A stretch of 64,000 nt of DNA from Devosia sp. YIM 151766 (GCF_030285925.1 NZ_CP127251.1:1984001-2048000); one strand, 5' to 3'. Positions 1-11,492 are shown, numbered from the stretch's first letter. The notes: a model not told the origin generated them from the letters alone. Numbers and translations: made by a program.

Positions 1-683
1 ATCCGCGCCGCGCTCGCCGGCTCGCGGCCGAATTGCACACGGTCGCCATCGGGCACCGAGAGCATTGTCCAGTGGAAGCGGGCCAGCCCCGCCATTTCCG
101 GTGTCAGCACCCATTCGCCATCGATCCGCGCCGTCACCTGCCCCAATTCGGGATCGATCCGCGAGGGCGGCAAGGGCAGCCCCTCGAACCGGGACAGGCC
201 GGGCTGGCGGCGCTTGGCGTCGACGCCGATGGTCACGGCGCGATCCGGCCCGGTCACGATGATTTCGCCGAGCATTTCATGCTCCAGTGCCGGGCTGTTC
301 AGCGCCAGCATGGCCGGGCCGAGATCGACCATTTCCCCGGTCCATGTCTGGGTCAGCGCGTAGCCCAGCCGCAAGGAGCGGCCTTCGCCCAGCGCCAGAC
401 CGGCCTCGATCCCGCCGGTGACCGACAAGTCGTTTTCGCCGGCATGGAACCGGAACACCTCCTGCTCCAGCATCAGCCCGCCCCGCAGGGACAGCGGCCC
501 CTGCCGGCCCGTGATCGACAGATCATGGCTGTGGCGCAGGTAGAAATCGGCAGTGCCGCCGCGATTCTCCGTCGCATTCGAGGTCCAGCCGCTTTCGACC
601 GAACTGGTCAGCACGACCGGCGATTGCGCGGCCGCCTCCATCGCACCCAGCCCGCCCATGACGACGACAATCAGCCAACGCAT
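1..683 (-). CDS. Putative secreted outer-membrane beta-barrel protein, C-terminus cut by window edge
   Basis: An open frame starts at an ATG at 683 and runs leftward without a stop off the window, giving 227 codons. The first 19 or so residues form a signal peptide (MRWLIVVVMGGLGAMEAAAQ, cleavage near AAA-Q). The rest alternates polar and hydrophobic residues in short strands with many Gly, Thr and aromatic residues, as in outer-membrane barrels; repeated stretches such as SVTGGIEAGLALGEG and SLRLGYALTQTW fit transmembrane strands. I recognise no named family. It is divergent from the XRE regulator at 876. A long frame also exists on the opposite strand, but it has no signal peptide and a low-complexity composition, so I take the minus strand as coding. 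The role is unknown; a porin-like or surface-assembly protein is possible. Confidence 0.6.
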   Translation of the reverse strand, partial: MRWLIVVVMGGLGAMEAAAQSPVVLTSSVESGWTSNATENRGGTADFYLRHSHDLSITGRQGPLSLRGGLMLEQEVFRFHAGENDLSVTGGIEAGLALGEGRSLRLGYALTQTWTGEMVDLGPAMLALNSPALEHEMLGEIIVTGPDRAVTIGVDAKRRQPGLSRFEGLPLPPSRIDPELGQVTARIDGEWVLTPEMAGLARFHWTMLSVPDGDRVQFGREPASAAR

Positions 684-735
684 CACCACCTCCAGCGTCG
701 TCAGGCAAGATGAAGCACGGCGGTAACCAATATTG

Positions 736-809
736 TACGTAGAAAATGCGGAATTCCCCGTAGAAACACTGGTTGAGATTAATGGTGAATGGCGCAATCC
801 CGCTACGTA
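736..809. promoter_or_regulatory. Candidate operator region with repeated TACGTA / CGTAGAAA elements
   Basis: The divergent gap between the barrel gene and the XRE regulator holds two TACGTA palindromes (736-741 and 804-809) and two CGTAGAAA direct repeats (738-745 and 759-766). Such repeats in front of a helix-turn-helix gene suggest autoregulation. This is inference from motif repetition only. Confidence 0.25.
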
Positions 810-875
810 AGTATTTGATTAACTATGTTATTCTGATGAAAGCCAAAATCCTGCCGGCGTTCGGAAGGATTTTCG

Positions 876-1505
876 ATGCATCAGCAAGCAAGCGATATCG
901 GCCGGGCCCTGCGTAACTGGCGCATCCAGGGCCGCCTGCAGCAATCGGCGATTGCCGAATGCCTTGGCGTGACCCAAAGCCAGGTGAGCCGCTGGGAAAG
1001 CGGCCGCGATCTGCCGCGCCCGCACAATGTGGAAGCCATCCGCCGGCTGATCTGGGGACCGGATGCCGAGCCCTTGCAGGGGCTCAGGCATTTCGTCGAG
1101 CAATCCAGCCAGCACCTGCTGCTGATCGACATGCATCACACCATCATTGCCCGCAGCCGGACCTTGCGAAGCGGTTCCGAGCTCTTCGACCGCTTCGGCT
1201 GGGTCTTGGACCCGGATCGCAATCCGGCCTTCGCCCCCGTCTGGCAACGCTTCGTCGCCATCCTCAAACAGCCTTCCGGCACGGTCGGGCTGACCGTCAC
1301 CCTGCCCTTCATGCAGCAGGACGAATATTGGTGCGCGACGCTGGCCATGATCGTCTATTCGGTGGCGGGCGAACGGCTCTGCCTGGCCGAGCCGCATTTC
1401 GCCCGCTGCGACGCTCTGGGCGATATCCGCTTCGAGGAAGTGCGCATCGCCGCCGACCAGACCCAGCGCCAGACGCTGACCCTGTGGCAGCAAGCGCGGC
1501 CTTAA
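876..1505 (+). CDS. XRE-family helix-turn-helix regulator with a C-terminal sensor-like region
   Basis: This 209-residue protein has an N-terminal Cro/C1-type helix-turn-helix at about residues 8-60: QQSAIAECLGVTQSQVSRWE is the classic recognition helix arrangement. The C-terminal 130 residues begin with HLLLIDMHHTIIARS, which looks PAS-like, so the protein may sense a small molecule or state, but I cannot assign the domain firmly. The start at 876 is preceded by GGAAGG at 863-868. It is divergent from the cut-off barrel gene and convergent with the Asn-repeat protein at 1653. Repeated motifs upstream (736-809) may be its own operator. Targets are unknown. Confidence 0.8.
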   Translation: MHQQASDIGRALRNWRIQGRLQQSAIAECLGVTQSQVSRWESGRDLPRPHNVEAIRRLIWGPDAEPLQGLRHFVEQSSQHLLLIDMHHTIIARSRTLRSGSELFDRFGWVLDPDRNPAFAPVWQRFVAILKQPSGTVGLTVTLPFMQQDEYWCATLAMIVYSVAGERLCLAEPHFARCDALGDIRFEEVRIAADQTQRQTLTLWQQARP

Positions 1506-1543
1506 GCGTAGCCATGACATCCTCAGGCCCCGCCGATAGACCC

Positions 1544-1573
1544 ATAAAAAAACCCTCGCATCGAGTGCGAGGG
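1544..1573 (-). terminator. Intrinsic terminator after the Asn-repeat gene
   Basis: CCCTCGCA (1553-1560) pairs perfectly with TGCGAGGG (1566-1573) around a 5-base loop. Read on the minus strand the hairpin is followed directly by a run of seven T (complement of 1546-1552). It would end transcription of the gene at 1653-2045. A similar hairpin stem recurs at about 32843-32865. Confidence 0.7.
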
Positions 1574-1652
1574 TGAATTGGCGACCCGCGCCGGGGGCAG
1601 CGGCGCGGGTCTGTGAGGGAATGGAGGTTAGATTTCCCTCACGGGGAGGGGT

Positions 1653-2045
1653 CTACCAGCGCTTGGCGTTGTGCTGCTTGTTGAAGCTGTTCCAGTAACT
1701 GGCCTGGCTATTGCCGGAATTGACATTGGTGCGGTTGCCGGAATTGACGTTGTTGTTGACGGTGTTTCCGGAATTGACGTTCGTGGTATTGCCGGAATTG
1801 GCGTAGCTGGTGTTCTGCCCGCCAAGGCCCAGAATGCCGTTGCCGCTGCCGATATTGGAGAGGATCGAGCTGTTATTGCCGACGGCGACCGTGGTGCCGT
1901 TGAGCACGTTGATGTCCTTGATGCCCAATACGGCCGACACATTGCCCAGAAGGCCGCCGCTGGACTTGCTGAAGAAACCGCCAGCCTGCGCGGCGGGGGC
2001 CATGGCCAGGGTGGCAACGACTGCCAGAGCGATAATCGATTTCAT
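1653..2045 (-). CDS. Secreted Asn/Gly-rich repeat protein
   Basis: Codes for 130 residues. I chose the ATG at 2045 over longer frames because it follows AAGGAG by a normal spacing and begins a clean signal peptide (MKSIIALAVVATLAMAPAAQA). The mature protein starts GGFFSKSSGGLLG, continues with NLS/NGT-rich sequence and carries four copies of an NSGN motif in the last third (NSGNTTNV, NSGNTVNNNV, NSGNRTNV, NSGNSQ). At DNA level the repeat is a near-identical block with core CCGGAATTGAC at 1717-1800. No cysteine is present in the mature part. Regular Asn/Gly repeats are seen in curlin-like amyloids and beta-solenoids, but spacing differs from the curlin consensus, so that is only an analogy. 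It stands alone and has its own terminator. Confidence 0.7.
   Translation of the reverse strand: MKSIIALAVVATLAMAPAAQAGGFFSKSSGGLLGNVSAVLGIKDINVLNGTTVAVGNNSSILSNIGSGNGILGLGGQNTSYANSGNTTNVNSGNTVNNNVNSGNRTNVNSGNSQASYWNSFNKQHNAKRW
1717..1800 (-). repeat. Short direct repeats inside the Asn-repeat gene
   Basis: Four copies of a block with core CCGGAATTGAC or its close variant recur with an interval of about 21-30 bases and encode the NSGN units. Expansion or loss of units by slippage would change the protein length in frame. Confidence 0.65.
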
Positions 2046-2282
2046 TTCAGATACTCCTTCGAACACATGCTTGAAGCACAGGAGCGAGTGAGCACCGGCA
2101 ACCGCCGCATGGCAATTTGGCGGCCTGATTTTATGCGTTCCATGCGCGGGATGCGCGGAAATAGGGGAAACGCCGTAGCCTGAACGGCATCCGGGAGCCT
2201 GGCAGGATGCGATCCTGTCCCGACTCCCGGTCATTGATGCGGCGATTTAAACAAGCGCCCGACGCCAAGCCGGGCACCCGGA

Positions 2283-2633
2283 TCAGAGACGTTCGACCAG
2301 ACCGGCCGTGATGCAATCGTCCAGGGTGATCGTATCGAGATCAACCGTGGTGGAGGAATTGCGCGAGTCGATATCGGCTTGCAGATTGTCCTCGGCAGGC
2401 ATGGTCTCTTCGCCTTCAGCGGGCTCGGTGGCCTCAGTGGCGTCGTCAGACTGCGTACCGGCGCGCCTGCTATCGTCGTCGGCAAGCTTCAGACTGTCGC
2501 AATGGGCCTGCACATAGGGCATGTCGGCATCCGAAACGTCGTGATTGCCCACCATGGTCTGCGCATAGGCGGCGCCGGAAAAGGCAACGCCGGTCAGAAG
2601 GGCAACAATACTCAAGGTAGATTTGATGGTCAT
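2283..2633 (-). CDS. Small secreted acidic protein, unknown function
   Basis: A 116-residue protein with a signal peptide (MTIKSTLSIVALLTGVAFSGAAYA, cleavage AYA-Q). The mature part is strongly acidic, with a low-complexity segment rich in Glu, Asp, Thr and Ala (about residues 55-85). Two cysteines (in HCDSL and DDCITA) could form one disulfide. The C-terminal LDTITLDDCITAGLVERL could be a short folded element. No family recognised. It is divergent from the gene at 2861 and probably periplasmic. Confidence 0.65.
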   Translation of the reverse strand: MTIKSTLSIVALLTGVAFSGAAYAQTMVGNHDVSDADMPYVQAHCDSLKLADDDSRRAGTQSDDATEATEPAEGEETMPAEDNLQADIDSRNSSTTVDLDTITLDDCITAGLVERL

Positions 2634-2860
2634 TTTAATGCCTCTTGAAAATTCTTACTGAAAGAGCACCTGCTCACCGCCAAAAACGAGCGTCGGCGTG
2701 GATCGTTGCAAGAAATCTGGGACAAAGGGCAAAAGTGATTGGACAAGGCTTTCGCGGCCCCGGCGCCGATATCGGCGACCGGCCCGAAACCTTCGCCATG
2801 GCGCAGGCGCTCGAAAACTGCTCTAAGAACCCCATCGACCCCGAAGACGGCACTGCAATC

Positions 2861-3277
2861 ATGACCACCGACCACGCCCAGCCGCCCCGCGCGCGCGAAC
2901 AGTTCAGACAGCATCTGGCCACCGTACTGGCGGACTTGCAGGAGACGGCGGCGCAGGACGGCGAGGCGGTAGCGCTGATCGGCAGCCTCGCCACCCAATT
3001 GTCGGACAAGTTCCGCCAGGCCAGCTGGAGCCGGGCCAAGGACGCCATGTCTGCCGACAATTACGACGAATTGCTGCAATCATTCGAAAAGCAGGGCAAT
3101 GCGCTGCACCAGGCCGGCCGCACCAAGCAGGCCTATGCCGTTCAGGCACTGGCGACCTCGCTGGTGGCCGGCACCCAGCGGGCGGATACCGTGATCGCGC
3201 AGGGCGAAGGGCTGCTCGATGCATTGATCGACCGTTCGGTGGCGCTTTACCGCCAACATCTGGCAAAGCGGCACTAA
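2861..3277 (+). CDS. Conserved-looking helical protein, unknown function
   Basis: A 138-residue soluble, probably all-helical protein with no signal peptide. The frame is open upstream to 2645, but the upstream part has a non-coding look (basic, Arg/Gly rich), so I start at the ATG at 2861 (MTTDHAQPPRAREQFRQ). The ribosome binding site there is weak. The sequence SDKFRQASWSRAKDAMSADNYDELLQSFEKQGNALHQ suggests amphipathic helices. No known family; start uncertain. Confidence 0.55.
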   Translation: MTTDHAQPPRAREQFRQHLATVLADLQETAAQDGEAVALIGSLATQLSDKFRQASWSRAKDAMSADNYDELLQSFEKQGNALHQAGRTKQAYAVQALATSLVAGTQRADTVIAQGEGLLDALIDRSVALYRQHLAKRH

Positions 3278-3362
3278 GAGGCGATCGAAGCGCCAGCAAA
3301 GACTGTCTCACTTCTGCCCCCGGCTTGTGCAATAGTGATGTGCACCGACAAAGGATTCGCTC

Positions 3363-3752
3363 ATGAGCCGCGCCTTCGCCCTGCCCCTTGCCGCTGTCGT
3401 TCTGGCGGCCTCCACCGCCCTGACTTTCGCCCAGGCCACGACCGGCGCCAATCTGACGCTTACGCTCGAAAGCGCCGGCGATGTCGAACGCAATGTCGTC
3501 ACCTATCAATGCGACGACGAGCAGGCGCTGACGGTTCACTATCTCAATGCCGCCCCCAATTTCCTCGCCATCGTCCCGGTCGAGGGCCAGAACATCGTCT
3601 TTGCCACCACCATTTCCGGCTCCGGCGCCCGCTATGTGGCCGGCCCTTACGAATGGTGGAGCCATCAGGGCGAGGCGACCCTGCGCGACCTGATGCAGGA
3701 TGAGGATTCCGAACCATTGGCCACGTGCAGCGAAGTCAGCAATACGCCCTGA
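3363..3752 (+). CDS. MliC-type lysozyme inhibitor-like periplasmic protein
   Basis: A 129-residue protein with an N-terminal signal peptide ending near FAQ-A (residue 24). The mature part has the marks of the MliC/PliC family of C-type lysozyme inhibitors: an early VTYQCDD with the conserved Cys, a beta-rich centre, then GSGARYVAGPYEWWSHQGEATL, in which the SGxRY and WW/G-E-A pattern is the family's inhibitory loop region. A second Cys in LATCSEV could close the disulfide. No lipobox is present, so it is likely soluble in the periplasm. It would protect peptidoglycan from lysozyme. The next gene starts 10 bases downstream. Confidence 0.75.
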   Translation: MSRAFALPLAAVVLAASTALTFAQATTGANLTLTLESAGDVERNVVTYQCDDEQALTVHYLNAAPNFLAIVPVEGQNIVFATTISGSGARYVAGPYEWWSHQGEATLRDLMQDEDSEPLATCSEVSNTP

Positions 3753-3761
3753 TACGCGGCC

Positions 3762-4346
3762 ATGGACCCAGCACATTCCGCCGAAATCTTCCCCCATATC
3801 CGCATCCTGCTCGGCACCATTGTGGGGCTGGGCATCACGCGCCTGCTGATGACCTTTGCCGGGATGGTCCAGCATCCCCGCCGCGCCAAGGAATCCGCCC
3901 TGCACCTGATCTGGATGGCCTCGATATTGCTCGAGATCGTCTTGTTCTGGTGGTGGGAATTCGCGCTGTTCCAATTGCCGTTCTGGACATTTGGCGTAGC
4001 GCTGTTCCTGATTTCCTATGCGGTGACCCTGTTCCTGATGGCCACCCTGCTCTCGCCGGACAATATTTCGGAATATACCGGCTACGAGGATTTCTTCATC
4101 AAGCGGCGGCGCTGGTTTTTCGGCCTGCTCGCCCTCACTTTCGTGTTCGACACCATCGACACGCTGCTCAAGGGCGCGACGCATTGGGAGAATTTCGGGG
4201 CCAGCTACTTCATTCAGGTTCCCATCGGACTGATCCTGTGCGTCATCGCCTGGCGGAGCGATAACCGCCGCGTTCATTTCGCCATAGTGGGCCTGCACAT
4301 CACCTATCAAATCTATCTGATGACGCGCTTCTTCTACGTCAATTAG
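3762..4346 (+). CDS. Multi-pass inner-membrane protein, unknown function
   Basis: A 194-residue integral membrane protein with about six hydrophobic helices (for example IRILLGTIVGLGITRLLMTF, ILLEIVLFWWWEFALFQ and ALFLISYAVTLFLMATLL). A short cytoplasmic loop has the basic FIKRRRWFF. No transporter or enzyme signature is seen. The start lies 10 bases after the MliC-like gene, so the two are probably co-transcribed. Confidence 0.65.
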   Translation: MDPAHSAEIFPHIRILLGTIVGLGITRLLMTFAGMVQHPRRAKESALHLIWMASILLEIVLFWWWEFALFQLPFWTFGVALFLISYAVTLFLMATLLSPDNISEYTGYEDFFIKRRRWFFGLLALTFVFDTIDTLLKGATHWENFGASYFIQVPIGLILCVIAWRSDNRRVHFAIVGLHITYQIYLMTRFFYVN

Positions 4347-4388
4347 GTCGGGCGAGAGCAGCGTGCCTTCTATCGCACGCAATGTGCC

Positions 4389-4453
4389 GCTCAATCTTCT
4401 TGTCGTCGCTTCGTTTCTGCAGAAAATCGCAATCCACTTTTCTGCACGATGCT
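4389..4453 (-). repeat. Dispersed Hyphomicrobiales-type intergenic palindromic repeat, copy 1
   Basis: Read on the minus strand this segment begins AGCATCGTGCAGAAAAGTGG, continues to a TTTTCTGC arm pairing with GCAGAAAA, and ends in a tail containing GACAACAAGA-like sequence. It matches the segment at 59883-59950 over nearly its full length. Similar elements (GAAAAGTGG with a TTTTC arm) are known to be scattered between genes in this order. Confidence 0.7.
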
Positions 4454-4555
4454 TCCGGTTCACACGCATCCGGCGGCTTGCGCCCGAACCCGATCTCGCC
4501 TATGGCGCTGCTATTGCTCGCACCAAGCATCAAACGCGCCGGGACGCTTCCGCCC

Positions 4556-4984
4556 ATGAACATGTTCATCGCCTCCCTCATGTTCATCGCCCTGTTCGCC
4601 GTTTCGATCGCCCATCTGCTCTGGTCATTCGGCCGGACCTGGCCGATCCGCAACCAGAAACTGCTGGCCCAGACCGTCCTGGGCTTCAAGGACGTCGAGC
4701 GCATGCCGCGGCTGGCCTCGTTCGCCATCGCCATCGGCACATTCATCACCGGTATCTTTGCCTTGTCCCTGGCCGACCACGATAGCGGCGGCGGGTGGCT
4801 GGACGTCGTCGGACTGGGCCTCGCCGCCATTTTCCTCGCGCGGGGCATTCTCGGCTATACGTCCTGGTGGGCGCAGCTCACGCCCGAGCCGAATTTCCGC
4901 CTCAACGACCGCCGCGTCTATTCCCCGCTCTGCCTGTTCCTCGGCCTCGGTTTCATCGTCCTGGTCTATTTCCGCCTGAGCTGA
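4556..4984 (+). CDS. DUF3995-family membrane protein
   Basis: A 142-residue protein with four predicted membrane helices. It matches the pattern of the DUF3995 family: an N-terminal helix with AHLLWSFGRTWPI, a central FLARGILGYTSWW, and the C-terminal FRLNDRRVYSPLCLFLGLGFIVLVYFRLS in which RxYSPLCLxLGxGF is characteristic. The frame is open upstream, but that part overlaps a dispersed repeat, so I start at the ATG at 4556. Function in the family is unknown. Confidence 0.75.
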   Translation: MNMFIASLMFIALFAVSIAHLLWSFGRTWPIRNQKLLAQTVLGFKDVERMPRLASFAIAIGTFITGIFALSLADHDSGGGWLDVVGLGLAAIFLARGILGYTSWWAQLTPEPNFRLNDRRVYSPLCLFLGLGFIVLVYFRLS

Positions 4985-5032
4985 CGCCGTAGATCTGCGC
5001 GGCGGCTCTCGAGCATAGCCTCTGTCCACGAT

Positions 5033-5109
5033 GTCATTCCCGCGATAGCGGGAATCCCTGTTGGCTTGCCGGAAGAGAAAACGGAGTTTCCCGCTTTCGC
5101 GGGAATGAC
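5033..5109. repeat. Dispersed repeat with nested inverted repeats (ATTCCC-N8-GGGAAT type)
   Basis: GTCATTCCCGCG (5033-5044) is the inverse of CGCGGGAATGAC (5098-5109), and each arm also forms its own hairpin (ATTCCCGCGATAGCGGGAAT at 5036-5055; CCCGC tttc GCGGG near 5090-5103). A degraded relative lies at about 52949-53030. It sits just beyond the 3' end of glgX and may help end that transcript. Confidence 0.65.
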
Positions 5110-5128
5110 CCGGTGGAAAACTGACTAG

Positions 5129-7138
5129 CTATTGATCCGGCCGCACCAGGGCCACGACGCTGCGGGGCGGCAAGGTGGCGGTTCCGTCGCTGAAGGCGAC
5201 GACGAAGGTGATATCCGATTTGACGCCCACCACCCAATCGCCTTCCGGCAAGCGGACATTGACCGGCTCGACGCGCCGATTGAACCAGACCAGCACCTCG
5301 TCGTGCTTGTAGCGCAGATGCATGCCCAGCACCGAAGCGCCGGAATCGCTCCAGTCGCCATCGTTCATCTCGCGGCCATCGGGATGCAGCCACATCACGT
5401 CGCGAACGCCGTTGCGATCCTGCCCCAAGAGCCAGTGATCGTGGCTGATCGCCGGATGCGCCTTGCGGAACGCATTGACGGCCGAGACGAAGTCCACCAG
5501 CGCGCCGTCGCCGTTCTCCCAATCGAGCCAGGTGATCTCGTTGTCCTGGGCATAGGCATTGTTGTTGCCCTGCTGGGTGCGATACATCTCATCGCCCTGC
5601 TGGATCAACGGGATGCCGCGCGACAGGAACAAGGTCGCCAGCATGGCGCGGACATCGCGCTTCCGGGCGTCATTGATCGCCGGATCGTCGGTTTCCCCCT
5701 CGACGCCGCAATTCCAGGATTGGTTATTGTTATGGCCGTCCTGGTTGTTCTCGCCATTGGCCTCGTTGTGCTTGTCCTGATAGCTCACCAGGTCGCGCAA
5801 CGTGAATCCATCGTGCACCGCCAGCATATTGACGCCATGGCGCGGCTTGCGTCCCGCCACGTTGAAAATCTCGGCGGAACCCGAGACCTTGCCGGCCAGC
5901 GAACCGATCTTGCCGTTTTCGCCCTTCCAGAAGGCGCGAACCTCGTCGCGGAACGTATCGTTGTGTTCCTGGAATTCCTTGCCGAACTTGCCCAATGCGT
6001 AGCCGCCCGGTCCCGGATCCCAGGGTTCGGCCACCAGGATTGCCTTGCTCAGCACCGGATCGGTCTTGATCTTCTGGAGCATTGCCGCATCCGGGTTAAA
6101 GCCCGGCTCGCGGCCCAGAATGGTGGCGAGATCGAAGCGGAAGCCGGAGACGCCCAGTTCCTCGACGTAATAGCGCAGACTCTCGATCACCAGCCTCTGC
6201 ACGGCAGGATGGTCGCAGCGCAGCGTATTGCCGGTGCCGGAATCGTTGACGAGCCACTTTTTCCCATCCACCTCGACGAAGCGGTAATAGGTCTGGGGAT
6301 CGAGCCCCATCATCGAGAGGATCGGCCCCTGCTCATCGCCCTCGCCGGTGTGGTTATAGACCACATCGAGAATGACCGAGATGCCGGCCTTGCGATAGGT
6401 GTCGGTCATGACCCGCATTTCCTGCGGGCCGCGCGGCGCCAGCCGCGGATCGAGAGCCGAATAGACGATCGGGTTATAGCCCCAGGCATTGGTCAGCCCC
6501 AGCGAGGGCAGATGCCCCTCGTCGATCCAGGCGGCGGTCGGCATCAACTGGATGGTATCGACCCCCAGATATTTGAAATGATCGATCACCCGCTTGGTGG
6601 TCAGCCCCGCGATGGTGCCGCGCAACGGACCCTGCACGCTGGGATGGCGCATGGTGAAGCCGCGCACATTGAGTTCATAGAACAGGCTCGGCGCCTTCTT
6701 GCGCGGCAAAGCCGGCTTGTTGGCGGTGCCCTGCACAATGGCCTTGGGAACCAGGGGCGCCGTATCCACCGCATCTTCGCGCGCCAGACGCAGCCTCGGC
6801 GACCGCACGAAGGTGCGGTCGAGGAAACGCGCATAGGGATCGACCAGCAATTTGTGCGGATCGAAGAAAAAGCCCTGATCCGGATCGTATGGCCCATCGG
6901 CGCGCAGGCCGTAGCGCGCGCCGGGCCCGACATTGGCGATCAGGCCGGCATGGATATTGTCCTGCTGCACATCGAGCTGGAAGCGGCCGATCTCCTGATC
7001 CTGCTCCCCGAACAGGCAGACCCATATGGCGGAGGCGCTTTCCGAATAGACGGCGAAATTGACGCCCTGTTCGACCACGGTAGCGCCAAGATGTTCGGTG
7101 CGGCCACCCTGCGGCACCAATTGCGGCTGATTGGACAT
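5129..7138 (-). CDS. glgX: Glycogen debranching enzyme GlgX
   Basis: Hydrolyses alpha-1,6 branch links in glycogen already trimmed by phosphorylase. The 669-residue protein has an N-terminal CBM48-like beta domain (about 10-110) and a GH13 barrel. Visible GH13 landmarks are ILDVVYNHT (about 257-264), the nucleophile Asp in GFRFDLA (about 336), the acid Glu in LVAEPWD (about 371) and VHDGFTLRDL with the stabilising Asp (about 443), followed by the GlgX-type NGENNQDG insert. I start at the ATG at 7138 (MSNQPQLVPQ); the frame stays open upstream but there it lies over pgm. It starts 7 bases after pgm and is the last gene of the glycogen operon. Confidence 0.95.
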   Translation of the reverse strand: MSNQPQLVPQGGRTEHLGATVVEQGVNFAVYSESASAIWVCLFGEQDQEIGRFQLDVQQDNIHAGLIANVGPGARYGLRADGPYDPDQGFFFDPHKLLVDPYARFLDRTFVRSPRLRLAREDAVDTAPLVPKAIVQGTANKPALPRKKAPSLFYELNVRGFTMRHPSVQGPLRGTIAGLTTKRVIDHFKYLGVDTIQLMPTAAWIDEGHLPSLGLTNAWGYNPIVYSALDPRLAPRGPQEMRVMTDTYRKAGISVILDVVYNHTGEGDEQGPILSMMGLDPQTYYRFVEVDGKKWLVNDSGTGNTLRCDHPAVQRLVIESLRYYVEELGVSGFRFDLATILGREPGFNPDAAMLQKIKTDPVLSKAILVAEPWDPGPGGYALGKFGKEFQEHNDTFRDEVRAFWKGENGKIGSLAGKVSGSAEIFNVAGRKPRHGVNMLAVHDGFTLRDLVSYQDKHNEANGENNQDGHNNNQSWNCGVEGETDDPAINDARKRDVRAMLATLFLSRGIPLIQQGDEMYRTQQGNNNAYAQDNEITWLDWENGDGALVDFVSAVNAFRKAHPAISHDHWLLGQDRNGVRDVMWLHPDGREMNDGDWSDSGASVLGMHLRYKHDEVLVWFNRRVEPVNVRLPEGDWVVGVKSDITFVVAFSDGTATLPPRSVVALVRPDQ

Positions 7139-7145
7139 GACGGGC

Positions 7146-10220
<3,075 letters not shown>

Positions 10221-10224
<4 letters not shown>

Positions 10225-11492
10225 CGGTCGGCCAGATATTTGTTGATCATGTTCTGGGTGATGAGGGTCACGCCCTCCTCGGTGCGGCGGAACCATTTGG
10301 CGTCGAATTCGGGATCGTCGCCCACCACCAGACCCTCGGGAATATTGACCCCGCGGTCGATGATCACCTTCTTGAGCCGCGCATTGCGCCCGATATCGCA
10401 ATAGGGCAGCACCACCGCTTCTTCGAGCGTCGAATAGGAATGCACCCGCGAGCCGGTGGAGAGCAGCGTACGCTGCAAATGTCCGCCCGAAATGATGCAA
10501 TCGCCCGAGACCAGCGAATTGACCGCCGAACCGCGCCGTCCATCGAAATCGTGGACGAACTTGGCCGGCGGCGTGATCTCGGCATAGGTCCAGATCGGCC
10601 AGTCGCGGTCGTAAAGATCGAGCTGCGGATTGATGTCGGTGAGGTCGATATTGGCCTTCCAATAGGCATCGACCGTGCCCACATCGCGCCAATAGGCCAC
10701 TTTCTCATTGCTGGAGCGGACGCAGGAGCGATTGAAGCGGTGCGCCCAGGCCGTGCCGTTCTTGACGATATAGGGGATGAGGTCCTTGCCGAAATCGCGG
10801 CTGGACCCCTCGGTCGCCGCATCGCGCTTGAGCTGTTCCATCAGGAACCGGGTCTCGAACACATAAATGCCCATCGAGGCCAGCGCCATGTCGGGCCGGT
10901 CGGGAATAGCGGGCGGATCTTTGGGTTTTTCGACGAAATCCACCACCCGATCGCGCCCGTCCACATGCATGACGCCGAAGCCGGTGGCTTCCATGCGGGG
11001 CACTTCCAGGCAGCCGATGGTCACGTCCGCGCCGGTATCGACGTGCTGGCGCAGCATGATCTCATAGTCCATCTTGTAGATATGGTCGCCCGCCAGGATG
11101 ACGATGTAGCGGGCGCCGTAATCCTCGATGATGTCCATGTTCTGGTACACGGCATCAGCGGTGCCGGCATACCATTGCGTTTCCGAAACACGCTGGCTGG
11201 CGGGGAGCACATCGAAGCTTTCATTGCGCTCCTGGCGCAGGAAGTTCCAGCCGCGAGACAGGTGGCGGATCAGGCTATGCGCCTGATATTGCGTGGCCAC
11301 CGAAATGCGGCGGATACCCGAATTGATGGCATTGGAGAGCGCGAAGTCGATGATGCGCGCCTTGCCGCCGAAATAGACCGCCGGCTTGGCGCGCCGGTCG
11401 GTCAATTCCATGAGCCGCGTGCCGCGCCCACCCGCAAGCACATAGGCCATTGCCTCACGAGCCAGCGGCGACGGAACCCGATAATCTGCCAT
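10221..11492 (-). CDS. glgC: Glucose-1-phosphate adenylyltransferase GlgC
   Basis: Makes ADP-glucose from ATP and glucose-1-phosphate, the committed and allosterically controlled step of glycogen synthesis. The 423-residue protein has the nucleotidyltransferase loop GGRGTRL at 21-27, followed by [17 protein letters not shown] with effector and substrate lysines, DHIYKMDY (catalytic Asp region), FVEKP and a C-terminal beta-helix. I prefer the ATG at 11492 (MADYRVPSP) to a GTG at 11507, because GGAGGGAAG lies just before that ATG. It overlaps glgA by 4 bases. Confidence 0.95.

Noticed and set aside
33..713. A long plus-strand frame across the first 700 bases
   Set aside because: The minus strand has a signal peptide and barrel-like pattern; the plus frame gives a His/Gln/Arg/Pro-rich, low-complexity product typical of antisense GC-rich frames.
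1653..2234. Longer form of the Asn-repeat protein starting at 2234
   Set aside because: The extra 63 residues have no signal-like or conserved features, while the ATG at 2045 follows a good ribosome binding site and starts a signal peptide.
2904..4469. A 521-codon minus-strand frame across the small secreted and membrane protein genes
   Set aside because: It covers MliC-like and membrane genes with clear signals; its product is Gln/Gly/Arg-rich and resembles antisense composition.
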